The notes: generated from the letters alone by a model not told the origin. Positions 31,908-46,900 are shown, counted from the stretch's first letter. The stretch is DNA of 64,000 nucleotides from Trichobilharzia regenti (GCA_944472135.2 OX235263.1:2587517-2651516), one strand, 5' to 3'. Made by a program: numbers and translations.

Positions 31908-34900
31908 GTAAGATGTCTATAATTCACTAATAGTTTTCTAGAATACTGGTACCGCTGGTCTTTTCAAATCGTTTACTGGCTTTTCCAACTGTTCAAATGT
32001 AAAAACTGCATCGTTTAACTTTGGACAGACTTCTGTAAATAATACTAAAAATGGGCATAAAGATGAAGATGCTGAGTATCTTGAACACATACAAGCTCTC
32101 AACCAAAATTTACTTGACTGGATTACAAAGCATATCAAAGAAGACCCGTTTTGTATTCTCACCCCAATATTCACCGACTACGACAGGCATCTTTCTGATA
32201 TAAACTCCAAGTTCCCCAAACAGTCAGCTGCCGAAGTTATTTCACTATCTAAGAAAAAGGAAGGAAGTAGTGTCCCGAATGTCAACTCAGAAGTTAGTAA
32301 GCCTTCAACTACTAGTGTTCCACCGTCGCTTTTTACCTTTGGCAATGCTCTATCAAAGTCGTCAACAACGACACCGCCTGTTACAACAACCGATTCAGTA
32401 GACAAGAAGCCTTCGTTTTCATTTGGCTTACCTCCTATCTCCACGGCTAATTCAACATTTCCACAATCACTTTTCCAGTTCTCAAAAACACCTAGCTTCT
32501 GTCAAAAGACTACTGAATCTGATTCTAAGCAAGTTTTTACTTTCGGCAACCAACAAACAGAAGATGATGGTAATTCTTATTTTCTATTATATTCACTTGC
32601 ATAGATAATGAGGAATACGTTCCACCTAAACCTGAAGTGAAAGAAATAAAGGAAGATGGATCAGTATTTTCAACCAGGTATGTTTTTTTCACACCACTTA
32701 TGTACACGTATGAGCATTGTCTGGTTTTCATCTGAGAAAAACTAGCGTTGACCAGTGTAACTCGTCTGTGTTCATGTACTATGATATTCATCACAAGCAT
32801 TATCTGTTGATGGAGTAAATTTATTGGTAGACGAGACTTTCTAAAAGAATCGTAATACGTTAGCATGGTTAATCACTTTCCTATCAATCACACACGTCCT
32901 TGATTATTTATTATCATGGGCGCAAGTATAAAGCTGTTTAGAAGCAGGAAATTCACTGGTATTCTTTGATGAACTCATCATACTCAATGACCTACTTTGA
33001 TTTCAGGCAAAATTAAGGGCTCTCTGAAATGTCTGTCTTTTAAAATATCCAAGGAACTTACAAGTGTTAAAAAAGCAAATGGTGTAGTACTTTTAGAATG
33101 CATCTACTGTAATTAAGTCCTGGTGTTTTCTTTTTACAACTTTACTTACTAAGTGTATGAGTTAACAGTTAAGTTTCTACACCTGAGATATTCTGATTTG
33201 CTACTAATAACTAAGTCATAGCTGAAAGCGAACTGACTGACTGAGACTTAGTTTCAGCATGAAACTTTGCTGAGAAGTGCGACAGTTCAAGTTTCCACAC
33301 TCCATGAAGCACACAAAGTCACAAACAAAGAGGGAAAAAGGAATTCAAAAGGACCATAATAAGCAGAAAGTTGTTGGTTAAAGAATAGTGTGATTACGGG
33401 GTTTAATGTGACACACATGTCCTAGCCATCTCAATTGATGTAACTTCACAATCTAGTCGATTGATTTTCCCGCCTTACCTAGCACTCGACCGACGTTTCA
33501 CCTCATTATTACTCACCGCATTATACCACCTAACATGGGAGATAAACAGTTAGCCTTTCCTTGTCCTCCACTTCAACCTGAAATCTTTTGAAAGAGCTAT
33601 CGATAGTACTGGTCCAGCGAACACTTATCCTTCTAGATCACTTGTATGGAGTTGAAAATGCTGGATAGGAATCAGGATATTAATTTAGTCAGTAAAACCA
33701 GTCATCAATTGGATATTCATTAATGACAGTCCATAATACATCTGGACTACCGAAACCTTGGGAAATGGTATAATATTTAAACCTTCAAGTCATTGATTGA
33801 AAGTCAACTGTCTAGAAAAATATGGCTTTGTTTCACTTTCTGTTAAGCTATAGAAGCACTCGAAATACTGTGGAATGCATAGTATGAGATAGAACGTTAT
33901 CGGTTGGAGTCATTGGGATGGTAAGAGCCAATGAAGGCTGGAGACAGTTGGTCATATGGCTCGAAATCCCCGTTGTCAATAGCTAGAGCAAATGCACTCA
34001 CTCCTTGCCATTTGTCATATCCAATAAAACTGTTGTTCTTCCATAATACTATTCTTTTTCCCTCACTAACCTCCTGTTCATTATCTGTGTGTTTTGAATC
34101 TCTACTGTCTTCTCTTGCTTTGTGTGTTACATGGAGGGAGAGCAGCAACTCTAAGTGCTGTACATCTGGGCATGGTTCTATGTTGAAACCAGCCAGTCAG
34201 TTACATATTAAACATTGAATAACATGACGGTGTTATTCACTAACTAGTTGAAGTGGCAAATTTCTAGTACGTGGTAAATACATTGACTTAAGCTGTTAGT
34301 GTACGATTATTCTGACGGCGGTATAATGTTGTCCAGCTGTTCCACCCCTTTGATGTCATCATCACCTATAATATTCTAGTGATAATTGTGCAGGTAGGCT
34401 GCATTAAGCATTGGTTCTATCATAAACGTTCTTGTTGGCATACAATTATTTTAGAGTGCGAAAAAATAGTAGTGCGGACGCATGCTGTTTCTTGATCACC
34501 CATATCCTAGTCCATACTCCAAAAGTTGAAAGTCACCATTTTGAGCCACCAAGACACGCTTTTCATCCTATTAATACCTAGTAACTTTATATTTGTTTAA
34601 TGTCTTATTCGTAACAATATAAGTGCCACAGAGATCTTGCTTACTGGTGACCTCGGTGAAACTGTTTATCCAGCTAGTAAGGTCAATCTAATACTGCACA
34701 TTTTAGCAAATGACAATAGAATAAGTGACAATTCATAAGCAGTGAGGTACACCGTTTTGAGTATCAAGGCAAATACTCTCTGATAACAGTGGCTGGCGGT
34801 GGAGATGTATGTTACAAATTGACGGCAGTTTGAATTCATGGGCGATTAGATTTAGCCCTAGTGTTTGCTGTATGGATAACTGACTCACCTCATCCCTTGA

Positions 34901-37900
34901 AGGACATGAGTAGACGAAACAGCTGTCCACTAACCCCGCCAGCTGTCCATAGTCCTTTAACTGACGTTAATACGTGATCTAATTTGAAAGCAAGATATTG
35001 CAAGTCAACACTTGGAAGTAAGTTCACCACATAGTCTGAAATTCTATAACTCAAAGAAATTCTGGCGGGCTTTAACAATGTTTGCTGATACTAAAGAAGT
35101 AGAGAATTATTTTGTTTGTAACTCTACGTCTCTAGTCTGGGGAGTATTTCCTTTAAGTAGCTTGCGTGTGTTTTTAGCATAATACCACACCTTAGCTGAG
35201 ATAATTGGAGAAGTTGTGAATTGATAACTTAGAAAATGTAAATAGTGAAGCTCAAACTGTAAAAGCATTTTGGAGTTTTGAAGTTCTCTCCTTTTTACAT
35301 AAACACAATGACAAATCTAAAAAAAGTTTAAAATAAGTAAGAGATTTCTTTGTTAGCTACACATTGTACTTTGAACTCATCTTCGGGGAATAGTCCTTTC
35401 ATGTACCAGGTTGTGAGCGACGCTTATTGTGTATTATTAATAATAAAATAAAATAATTTTTCCTTCACGTTCCCAGTGGAACATAGGGCTCCAAGCTAGT
35501 GGCTTGAAGTTTCTGTAGCAGTGTTTAACTTTTACAGGATAGGGTTGCTAGCCTCATGCCCAACCTTTCCTCTTTACCAGCATTATTTCTGGCTCAGTGA
35601 GGTAAAGGAGTGCGCCGGCCGGGGATCGAAACCCGGACCATATGCATGATCGACAAGCGTCCTAACCGCTATACCACCGACGCACCCGTGTATTATTATT
35701 ATTGTTACTATATCCTTCCATTCCTATAGGAACATAGGGCTTCAGCCGCGTCTCCATTGCGTTCGGTTTTCTGTCAACTTTTTCACCCTGCTCCAAGTCT
35801 GCCTACACGCTTTCATCTCCGCTTATTGTGTTTGTTTGTCTGTTTTCGACATAGAACTTTGCACAAATGTGCGGAAGTTCAAGTCGCCACATTCCGTGTA
35901 GCACGCGAAGCAAGAGAAGAAAGTACAAGAAAAGCATAATAGAAACAGTGAGCAGAGGTGTGAGACAAAGGAGTAATAAAGAAGAACAAAACAGTTTCAT
36001 TGGAAATCATAAGTCACAGGAGTGGATGCATCTGCGCCACTGAGAACGATTTTGAGCCATGTCACCAATTGTTTCCAACCATAGATTTTTACCGTCCCGA
36101 GGACCCCAGCCTGGAAGTCTACACCTTCCTACGTGGCTTAGACCAACTGTTGTGGATTTCATTGACTGATGCCAAGTTTTTGTTTGACCGCCGCTAGCTT
36201 TTTTCCAGCCTGACCCTATATCCGCTAACATTGCTCGTCGAGGGAGGCGATGACTTGGCATACGTAACACATGTCCTAACCATCTCAGTCTTTGTAGCTT
36301 CACGACTTCGTCGATTGATTTCCCCTGTTTACCTAGAACTCTACGCCTAACCTCAATGTTGCCACTTTACACGGGAAATAGAACGCAGGCACCTATGATC
36401 AAAGACAGCTAGTCTTTTCATGTCTTCCACTCTCAGTGGCCAGGTCTCACAACCATAAAGGAGGACGGAGCGGACTGATGAGCAGTACACCCGCCCTTTG
36501 GTCGATAGTCGAACATCTCGTCTACGCCAGAGTCGGCGTAAACTAACAAATGCGAAACGAGCCCCTTGTATTCGTGCTGAGATTTCGTCAGAGATCAGCC
36601 CGTTGGGGCTGATGGTACTTCCCAAATAAGTGAAGCGGTCAACGTGCTCTACCACTTCACTTCCTATTTTTAAACTAGGCGTCGATGTAGTCCAGTCCTG
36701 TAACATCATCTTGCATTTGGCGGGAGCGAATCGCATGCCAAACATTCGTAGATTGCGCTCAAGGTGTTTAGAAGACTCTGCATTTCGTCAGCGTCTTCGC
36801 CTAGAAGGACTATATCGTCTGCATATTCCAAGTCAACGAGATTATTCCCCGGTAGCAAGTCAATCCCTGAGTCGCTGAAGTCACCTAGGGTTAAGTCCAT
36901 TAACACATCTATGATGAAGTTGAATAGAAAAGGAGATAATGGGCATCCTTGACGGACACCACTGGTCGTCATCAGTTCAGATGACAGCTCGCCGTAAGCC
37001 CTCACCTGGCTGTATGAGTACGAGTAGAGTGCCTTAATCAGTGCAATATATTTTCTCGGAATTCCCTTTACAGCCAAGCATCTCCAGAGAACTTCCCGAT
37101 CGACAGAGTCGAATGCTGCCTTTAGGTCAAGAAATATAATGACTGTTGGACGCCGGTAGGAATGCCTATGTTCTAGAATCTGTCGGAGGGTGAAGATATG
37201 ATCAATACACCCTCTTCCTGGTCTAAAGCCTGCCTGGCTCTCTCGTGTTTGTGCTTCCCGAGCACCACTCAGTCTACGCATGATTATTGAGCCTAAGACT
37301 TTAGATACTATATTAGTCAAGCTAATCCCTCTGTGATTATCACAGGAAGACTTGTCTCCCTTCTTGTATATGGGGATAATCAGTGACTTACACCAACCCG
37401 ATGGGACTTCTTCTGATTCCCAGACGCTGCCTAGTACCTCAGTTAATCCGGACAGTAAGCTGTCTCCACCGTACTTAAATACCTCTGGAGTCATTCCATC
37501 AGGTCCCGCTGCTTTGCCTAGTTTCAGATTGGTGACAGCTTTAGTAACCTCAGTTAGTGACGGAGGACCTGTGTCTATATCCCATTCAGGGAGGTGTTGG
37601 ATGCTCGGAAGGTTGAGCGTGGCTGTGGGCAAATTAAACTGCTCCTCATAATGCTCTTTCCAACGATCCAGTCGTCTATCCTGTGAGCTAATTATAGTGC
37701 CATTTTTTTCCGAGATTGTCTCACTAATGATTTGTCTTCTCCCACCCGTTTCCCTGATGAGTCCAAAGAGTTGCCTGGTGTTGCCTATCCTCGAAGCTTT
37801 CTCCATCTCTTTGGCTTTTGTCGCCCACCACTGTTCACGGTCCTTGCGGAGACTTTTCGTAAGTTTCCTCTTGTGCAGCTTTCGCTCCTCATTGAATTCG

Positions 37901-40900
37901 GAGCTCGCCGGAATAAGTCTTCTAGCATCTATCAGTTCGGATGAGGCGGTGGAGATCCAGTGGTTTTTACTCACCTTTGGGTTTACCTTATTCACAGCTT
38001 TTACAGCTGTATCTATGGCTGCCTGGATATTTTTCCAAGCTTCTTCAGGGTGAGCACAGCTGTCGAACACAGATATGTGTTTAGCTAGTTCTTCCTCAAA
38101 TACGGATTTAGTTTCCTGATCGAGCTGGGGACGTGATGGTTTTACCGCCAGCTGTTTCCTACGTCCGTTCAGTCGTAAGCACACCCGAGCGCGGACCAGT
38201 GCATGGTCGGTATCTACGCACGTGTTCCAGAAGGAGCGACAATCTCCTACCGACCCACGCCAACGATAGCTTATTGCTATGTGGTCTATTTGTGTCCAGC
38301 GTTGGTTTGATGAAGGGGGTCTCCAAGTCAAACAGTGTCTCTCCTTGTGTTTGAAGTTAGTGCTTACAAGAAACAAATGATTATCAGAGCAGAACTGTAG
38401 GAGACGGTCACCGTTGTCGGTTCGCTGGCACGGAACTCCATAGGTGCCACCGACATCCTTCTCAGATTGACACAATTTCCCTACTTGAGCGTTAAAGTCA
38501 CCAGCTAGAACGACTATGTCTGAGCGTTTAGCCTTTCCACCAAACTAGACAGCTTTTGGTAGAACATCTGAACTGCAGTCAGTGGGGGCGTAGGCGGAGA
38601 TTACGAAAAGGCATCGGCGAGTAGTGCAGTCCTTCCTCCTTCTTACTGATCCGTTCAGGCGGACAGCACACATTCGGCTATCTACCGGGATCCAGTCAAG
38701 CAATGTCTTTTCTGCCCTAGTACTCAAAGCTATCCCTACGCCAGCTAATCCTCGTGAACTAGCTGTGGCATCTCCTGACACCCTCAAGGTGAATTTTGCA
38801 GATTCAACCTGTTGGCCAGGTGGGGTTAGGTGAATAACCACACTTGGGTCTTGTATGCGTGTTTCTGAAACACAGCATACATCAATGGCTCGTGATGCCA
38901 GGGTCTTGGCTAGTGATGCTTGTTGTCCTATTTGGCAAAGTGTCCTAACATTAAGAGCTCCTATATGAAATTGGTGGCGCGGCTTTAAGAGGCTGTCGGT
39001 GGTGGTTTTTTGGCTTCCATCGTTTTTAGTGGACGCAGAGTGGAGAGGAAGTGGAGAGCTATCAAGTCGAGGAGTTGCATCAGTGGAAGGAAGGCAAGAT
39101 GATAGAGATGAAGATGAAGACAAAGATGAGTGAGTAATAGAGAGGTTTCGTGTTTCGGATTGTGAGGGCGATTGTTACTTCCCGGCTGCCCACACCGTGG
39201 AAGTTGGTTGCGTGCTAGTATCACTTCCTTAGTAGCGGCTAGTAATGGAATTCAGGATACGCGTTTCGTTTTTTTATTTATTTGAGACTGATCAATTCGA
39301 TTTGCTGACCAATTACATTATATTGCAAACCTTACATATCCCATGAAAAATGGGACTGTGGTGAAGAAAACTTATTACTATTATTGTTATTATTGAAAGA
39401 CAAACTTTATCAATTATGGGCACCATGAGATGCGCCAAACTAGATCTCATGGTTTGTGCAAGGGCTGGGACACTGACCGGACACCTAGACTGAAGCAGAT
39501 GATTGTCCTAAGGAGTGACATCTGCCCCCTTGACTTGAAGTCTTATCCACAAGACAGTGTGACAGCGTCAGGAGCTACATTCCTATGGTTGCAAGTGACC
39601 GAAACAGGTTTATGCGTCATCTGATCCCTTCAAGTTCTGTGAAGCTTATGCACACCGCACAATAGGTTTGGAAACTAAGTCTCCTAATTTCGTCGGGTAA
39701 ACTTGCATGTCCACTATTACGGTTGTTGTAATCACCAAAAGGAAAACTTAGAAAAGTTTTTCTCTTCATATCCTTTAACGTTACATTATCATAGAATCGA
39801 TGGAAACTGAAAGATAATATAATCAATGAAAGGGATGTATTGAGAAAGAATAAGATTTCTTAACACATATTTGCCTTCTAGTCAGCGTTTGTGTGTTATG
39901 TCATGTTGTCATTCGGAGACTCCAACTACTTTTAATATTTTTATTTAAACAATAAATTCAGCAGGTAGACAGACAGTTTGTATTTGAAAGACCGAACAGT
40001 CTTATAATACATATCCGACAAATGTTTGATCCTAAATTCTTTGAGTGATTGATTTTCAATTACCTCTGTTCTATTATCGTCATATGATTGCGTGAAATAA
40101 ACCCAATAACCATTCGCGTTCCCATGTAGAGTTGGCAACGAGCCAAGCCTTTTTTTATTATAGCTTGATTCCACATCGTATTTTTGGTACATGTATGGAA
40201 TTTTCAGTGTGGATATCGGTAGCACAAAATTCTCAGTCCAACCATAGATATCAGGTGTGCGTTGGCGTGGGCTCGAACCTCGGACCATGTGCATGGTCGG
40301 CGAGAGTCCTAACCACTGTGCCACCGACGCACAGTACTTTTGATACAATGTGGACTTTTCAGCATCTTATATAATACTGTATCTAATTTTATCCTCATAT
40401 TACATTACGAAATAATATATGCTCGTACAACCAAGTACAGGAACTCAACGATACCATATATGGCCCGTGTTCTAAGTTACAGAGACAATGTTAAGCGCGA
40501 AACCTATGACTTGCTTTGTTGTTAATAACATAATTTTGGCCCTTTTATTTATCCCATATTCTCTCTTATTTGTATTCTATAGTGAAAATTCCATACATGT
40601 ACCAAAAATACGGTGTGGAATCAAGCTGTAATCAAAAATAAAAATAAATAAAATAAAAAATACTTAGCTACCTAAAGTATTACCATTGGCTTACTTTTTT
40701 GTACTTTATTCTATTCCTTCTTTTGTGTATCTGCTGGTCCCGACTATATTATCACTATGAGTATTACAAAATTGTCCTGTCATTAACCATCATGTAATAT
40801 TAGTTAGGGTGGTTGTTTTTTTCGGCAATATTAACTGACAATCTTGGTTGTGAGCGCCATTATCACCATCTTAAAAATTTTGTATTATGCAGGATTACTC

Positions 40901-43900
40901 ACACTACCACAACAAACACCGCATTAGTGCTGACAATAAAAATAAAAAAAAACCTGAAATGTTTATTTTATGGTTGTTTAGTGTAGTTCAATCAAATTAA
41001 CTGATCATCTTGGCTATAAACATTCTTAAGAACATCTCATAACTTCTATGATTATAGCTGTTACTGTTCACCACGCATAAACATATCATAGCTTCCACTA
41101 CCCAATACTGAGATATTATTTATTACGTTGTTTAATTTCCTTTCTACTTCTTGGTATTTGTTTGCATTTTTTTGTTACTACTGTTTTTTTGTTTTTTATA
41201 TTTATTTTTTGTAATGCTCCTTTTAAATGTGCGATAAAATTAGATGGAATATTGTAAGTGTGCTGAAAATTCTGCACTGTACCACTTGTACTTTTTCTGG
41301 AATATAGCAAATTATTATTATTAGTGGTACGTGGGAAAGTAATTAACAGAGCATTCACATTTATAATAATGTCAGTAAGAATATGAATGTAAAATTAAAA
41401 TTAAGTGGCAATGTACTGGGTGTCAGTAGTTCGGCGACAGAATGCTCTCCAACCACGCACGTGTTCTGGAGTTCGATTCCTGACCGATGCACTCCTAAAA
41501 CCTCGGTGGGCTAGTATTAAGGCCGGTAAAGAGGAGAGGTTGGGCGTGAGACTAACAACCCTACCCTGTAAAAATAAAGAAATCCACTGCTACCGAAACT
41601 TCAAAGCCCAAGCTTGAAGCACTGTGTTCCGCATGGAGCATAAGGGATTAAAAAACAGAATGCGACAGTATTTTAGTGAAAGAAAGGGCCGTTTACTTAG
41701 TGTCTCACACTAAGCTAGTAGTTCCATGCATCATACTTTCCGGATCACTTAGAAAGCGTGCTAAATAAGGTGTCGTAGACTTTTATACTTAGTTGTCCGA
41801 GCATAAAGTCTTCTATAACTTATTTATTTATTTAGACGCATAAAAACTTGGTACAATATGGTACCAAGAAGGATGCGCCACACAATAATAATAAAACAAT
41901 ATAGATCAAAATAAAAAAAGAGAGAGAATATATGTATATATATAAGTAGAGTACGGATAAAGAACTTCATCTGGAAGGAAAACAGTCATGCTTAACAAGT
42001 TCAAACAGTATTCGTTAACTGTAAACGGGAAGGGAAGAAAAAAGGAAATTGCAACACGTGTAATAGCACGCGATAAGTTTCATTGATTGTTTGTTGCTTC
42101 ATTCAATTCATTGTGTGAGAGCTGAGATACTTCCCGGGCGCCCAAACCAAAGCAGGTGGTTTTATTAAGCGACCAACCCAACCCCGAGCCTTTGACTTGG
42201 AGCCTAATCCGCAAGGCAGCGGAGCAGCGTCAGGAGCTGCATTCCCGTGGTTGACGGTGACCCATACGGGTTCATACGCCATTTGATCCGATTGGATACT
42301 GGAGCCCATGTACCTCATAGTAACTGCTTTTAGCTTAACCGTTATCCAAACAACCTTCCTGACATGGTAGGACCTTCAGCGACAGAGTCCCAGTCATTTT
42401 AGCATGTTGGGTCATTACGGTATTCAAGCCCGACCACCACGAAAAGGTAGCAGTTATCTTTTATAACTGCTACTAGTCCTACATAATGAGATGCAAGAAG
42501 AGAGTTGTGTATAAACAGAATATTCACAATCTGACAGGATAACATTCGCCATTTTCTTGCATGAGTCCATGTGTCTATCTACAACAATATTAACAGGTTG
42601 GTTTGGCTGCACCCCACTCGCCCTACAGACAACTTTTAGTGCCCTTCTCAGTATAACAAGGCCTTTCTTAAGTGTAGCCCAGGAAAGATTGTGTGGTAGG
42701 GAGTAATCGAAAATAGGTAGAATATATAATATAGGCAGTGATACTGCTGTCTTTGGTTTGAACCATTGACCCAGTGGCTAAAAGTCGAGTTCCTAAATCA
42801 GCGAATTACAGTGCTCCACACCTCAATGCAAGAGGCTCAATAATGGTTGCGTTGTTTCCCAAGCTGACTTTTTGGAATCTTTTTGACTTATTCACTGTGC
42901 ATACATATACTAACACTAGCCATGATTTGTTTATCTTCCTAGGTGTAAATTATTCTACAAAGTGGATACTGAATGGCGAGAACGTGGTCTTGGCAATCTG
43001 TTCATTAAACCAACAACTGCTGATAAATTTCAATTGCTAATGCGAGCGGATACTAACCTTGGTAAGACATATATGTGTCCTATGTGGTGATAGAGATAAT
43101 GTTATTATCAACATAATTGTCTCATTTATTCTCTCCTATATGTAATCTACGGTGATACTCAATTTCAGTTGAGCTTTTAGATTTCCGCACGAGTTTATTA
43201 ATCATCTCTCTTGGTGACCTTGGATGTGATTGGTTGTTTTTGTATGTTTTCACACCTTCTAGACAGCTACTTGTATTGGAGCTGATTGTTTCTTTGACTT
43301 GAACTTTGACCCTTTGTGTGTGAGGTTTCCTTCATATCGGTTGGTGAATTTTATCTATCTTGATGTGTCTACTAATATGAAAACACACAAAAACAACCAA
43401 TCACGTCCAAGGTCACCGAGAGTGATGATTGATAAACTCGAGTAGAAATATAAAAGCTCACTTCAATGGATTGAAGTTTGCAGTGAAGATGTCGCCTATT
43501 AGAGCGACGAAAGCTTCGCAAATTAACTATCCAGCTCAGAGAACACAACCACATCAAATTTTATTATTATTATTATATCCTTTAAATCCCAGAGGAATAT
43601 AAAGCTTCAGCTGCGAATCTCCATCGCCTTCTGTTTTCTGCCAACTTTTTCACCCCGCTCCAAGTCTGCCCACATGCTTTCATCTCCTCCTCACATGACC
43701 TGCTCGAAGTCACCCCACCCTCGCACTGATGACCAACTCACCGCTTCCCATTCAGTCGGGTTACACTCGAGCGATGGCTTGTCTAGTGATGTCACTTGAT
43801 GGTTTCCTCAAAGTATGGCCAGCCAATCCATCTTCATTTCTTCCCACCTATTTGTTTCACAATCGGTTCCTGGTTGGTTCGCTCATTACCAGAGATCCCT

Positions 43901-46900
43901 CCCTGTTGCTGATCTTTTCTGTCCAGCTGATCTTGAGTATTGAGCGAAGACAACTGTTGACGAAGGTCTGAAGTTTGTTCGAAGTGCTCTTCGTAACGCG
44001 CTGGCCAAGTCTCTGATCCGTATAATACGTAGCACTGACTGACTTCACATTGGAGTTGAAAATCCGGATCTTATTTTTGATGCTGAGTGGGGCTGTTGAC
44101 CTCCACACAGACTTGAGAGTAATGAAAGCTTGTCTTGCTTTCCCCATCCTCGCTGCTTTGATATCCTCGTCAGTTCAGCTGGCCTGTAGTTGAAACGATG
44201 CTTCCCAGGTGGGTAGGTAGGTGAAGGAGGTTGTTTCTTTCAGGTTCCTTCCATTTATGCTGGCTGACTGATTGTTGTCTGTTGTTGTTGCTGTTGGTGT
44301 TGGCCAGGAATCTTCATCACCTCTGTTTTATCTATGTTCACCTGAAGGAAGTCCTATCTTTGATGCTTCTTCTATCGCCGACTTGTTGCTTTTCATCACT
44401 TGTATATCTTCCAGTTTGTGGGAAATCAGACATATATCATCGCGGGCGTAGTCCAGATCCTTCAAGCTCGTTTTTTGTGTGAGTCCATTTTATGCCTGTT
44501 TCCTCATTTCCCGCTGCTGTCTGTTGCATTATCCAATCTACTGCAATCAGGAAAATCATTGGCGATAGTAGGCAGCCAGCCTTGCCTTACTCCCATCCTC
44601 ACTTCGAAGGATTCTGTAAGTTTCCCGTTTTGGATTACTTGACATGCACCATTGTCGTATAATTGTTGGATGAGATGTATAATTGTCGATGGGACCCCGT
44701 AGTAGCGAAGTAGTTGCCAAATGACCTCTCGGTCGACGCTGCGCTATCGAAGGCCTTTTCAAAGTTGATGAAGTTGAGTGGGGTGGAGAGGTGACTGCCA
44801 TTCCAAGCTTTGTTCAATGATGATCCGTAGTGTGGCGATTTGATCAATACATGACTTGTTTCTCCTGAATCCAGCTTGTTCCGGTCGAAGTTTTTCATCT
44901 AGGCTGGCATGTTTGATTCTCTCCAGGATGATGCGGGTTAGTATTTGGCTCGGAATGGACAAGAGCATAATTCCGCGCCAGTTTTTACATTGACTTAAAT
45001 CTCTTTTCTTTGGTAGTTTGAATAAGTATCCTTTTTTCCAATCCTAGGGTATTTTGCCCTCTTTCCAAACCTTCTCCAGTGGTGGCGTCATCAAGTCCGC
45101 TATTGTCTCTGGCTCCATTTTCAATGCTTCTTCTGGGATTCCATCTGGTCCTGCTGCTTTTTCAGCTTTTTGCATCTTGATTGCCTTCAGGGCTTCTGAT
45201 TTCGTCAGGGGGTCAATATTCACTGGTAGTTCTGCTTCCGTTGTTGGTATTGTTGTGCGTGTTGTAGGTGGCGGACGATTTAGTAGTCTTTTGAAGTGTT
45301 CAGCCCAGTGTTTTCTTTGTTCCACCTATTTGTTGATTAACTTTCCATTGTCATCCTTTACTGGCTTAATCTGTGTCGAACTTTTTCCCGATGGGTGCTA
45401 GTTGTTTGGTAGAGTGTGTTGAGGTCTCCTTTGCCTGCACAGCGTTTGTTCTGCTTCACTTTCCATGGTTTCATAATATTTTCTTTTGTATTCCCTGGCA
45501 CTCTTCTTCACTCTTTTGTTCGGCGTATTGTAGCTTGCATTCAACTCCTGTTTTTGTTGCTCGTCGGTGCATTGGATAATCTTTTGTTTCACTGTCTTTC
45601 TCTCTTCTATTAGTTTTCAAGTGTCCATAGTTAGCCACTGTTTGTCCTGCCTCTTCTTTCTGCCCAGAACTTCCATGCAGGTTCGACTCCACACCGTTTT
45701 CAAATTGTTCCAGTGCTTTTCAACGCTGGCCTCTTTGCTGGTGTTGATTTGTGTCTCGGCTTTGTCCTTTATGCTTGCAATGAAGGTGTCCTTTGTAGCC
45801 TGGTCCTTCAGCTTTTGAGTGTTGAACTTGGCTTGTGGTCTGTCTGCAGCTCCTCCTTCTCTGAAAGCTTTTAGTTTGATTTGGATTGTCCCTTGTACGA
45901 GATAGTGGTCTGAGCCAACGTCTGCTCCTCTTCTTACTTTTGTGTCCAGTAGGCTGCGCCTCCACTTCCTTGAGATTGAGATGAAGTCGATTTGGTTTTT
46001 GGTTCTTTCATCTGGTGATACCCATGTAGCCTTGTGAATATCTTTGTGTTTGTATACACTGCCACCAATCACTAGTTCGTTGAAGGCGCAGAAGTCAGCG
46101 AAGAGTCCTCTGTTTTCATTCATTTCTCCGAGAGCTTCTCTACCTATGATGAGTTCCCTTCCTGTGTTGTCTGGTCCCAGTTTGGTGTTCATGTCTCCCA
46201 TTAGTATTTTCATGTCGCCAGCTGGAGTATTGTCCATTGTTGCCTGTAGTTGCCTGTAGAATTCTTCTTTCTTTTCGAGGTCTGAGTTGTTTGTGGGTGC
46301 ATAACATTGTATAATTGACACTTTGTTTCCTTTGGAGTTGAATCTGGCGGTCATGATCGTGGATGATATTGCCTCCCATTGCATCAGGGCCTTTGTTCCC
46401 GTTGGTGACACCATGATAGCCACGCCCTCGGTGTGCGTGTGGTTATCTTCTGGGTGACCGGAGTAGATCACTGACTCACTCGTTGACAATTTGGTGAGTT
46501 CATTCCCATTCCATCTGCTTTCACATATTCCCAGCACTTGGATTCCGTATCTTTTCATCTTGTTTGCGATCTGGGCAGCTTTTCCTATCTCGTACATAGT
46601 GCGGACGTTCCATTTTCCCAAACAGACCTTTTCTTTTGGTGCAAAGAGATTCATCGTACTGAAGTTTCTGTAGCAATTTTGTTTGCAGGGTGGGGTTGCT
46701 AGCCTCACGCCTGAGAAAGGAATGGTTACATTAAGATAAAGTTTAGAGAGAAGCGACGTTTTGGGTTGCTCCCCTTAAAATCAGATATATTATGTACTCG
46801 TCGCCAAATTATTGTTATGTACTGGTCGAGAATTTAATAGTCCTGACGCAAAAAAGACGGAAATCAGAAGACCACTAGGTTTGCGATGATACTTCTATTT

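Larger units (their letters stand above)
35825..39300 (-). mobile_element. RTE-B LINE, near full length, with hammerhead relic at 5' end
   Basis: Minus-strand RTE-type LINE in NUP50 intron 3: hammerhead relic (39246-39300), 5' region, endonuclease plus RT (39123 to about 36706), RT C-terminus in a shifted frame (36745-36353, 36303-36007) and a 3' tail to about 35825. One in-frame stop and one frameshift disable the long ORF. Confidence 0.8.

Noticed and set aside
35611..35684. tRNA-like sequence (also 40257-40332 and 41420-41475) as real tRNA genes
   Set aside because: A and B boxes are good, but the anticodon stem does not pair and SINE bodies follow directly.
44231..44482. 83-aa ORF with a hydrophobic, signal-peptide-like start, identical at 50744, 52938 and 60618 (minus)
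   Set aside because: It is antisense to the RTE-A reverse transcriptase C-terminal half; its repetition follows the RTE-A copies, not a gene family.
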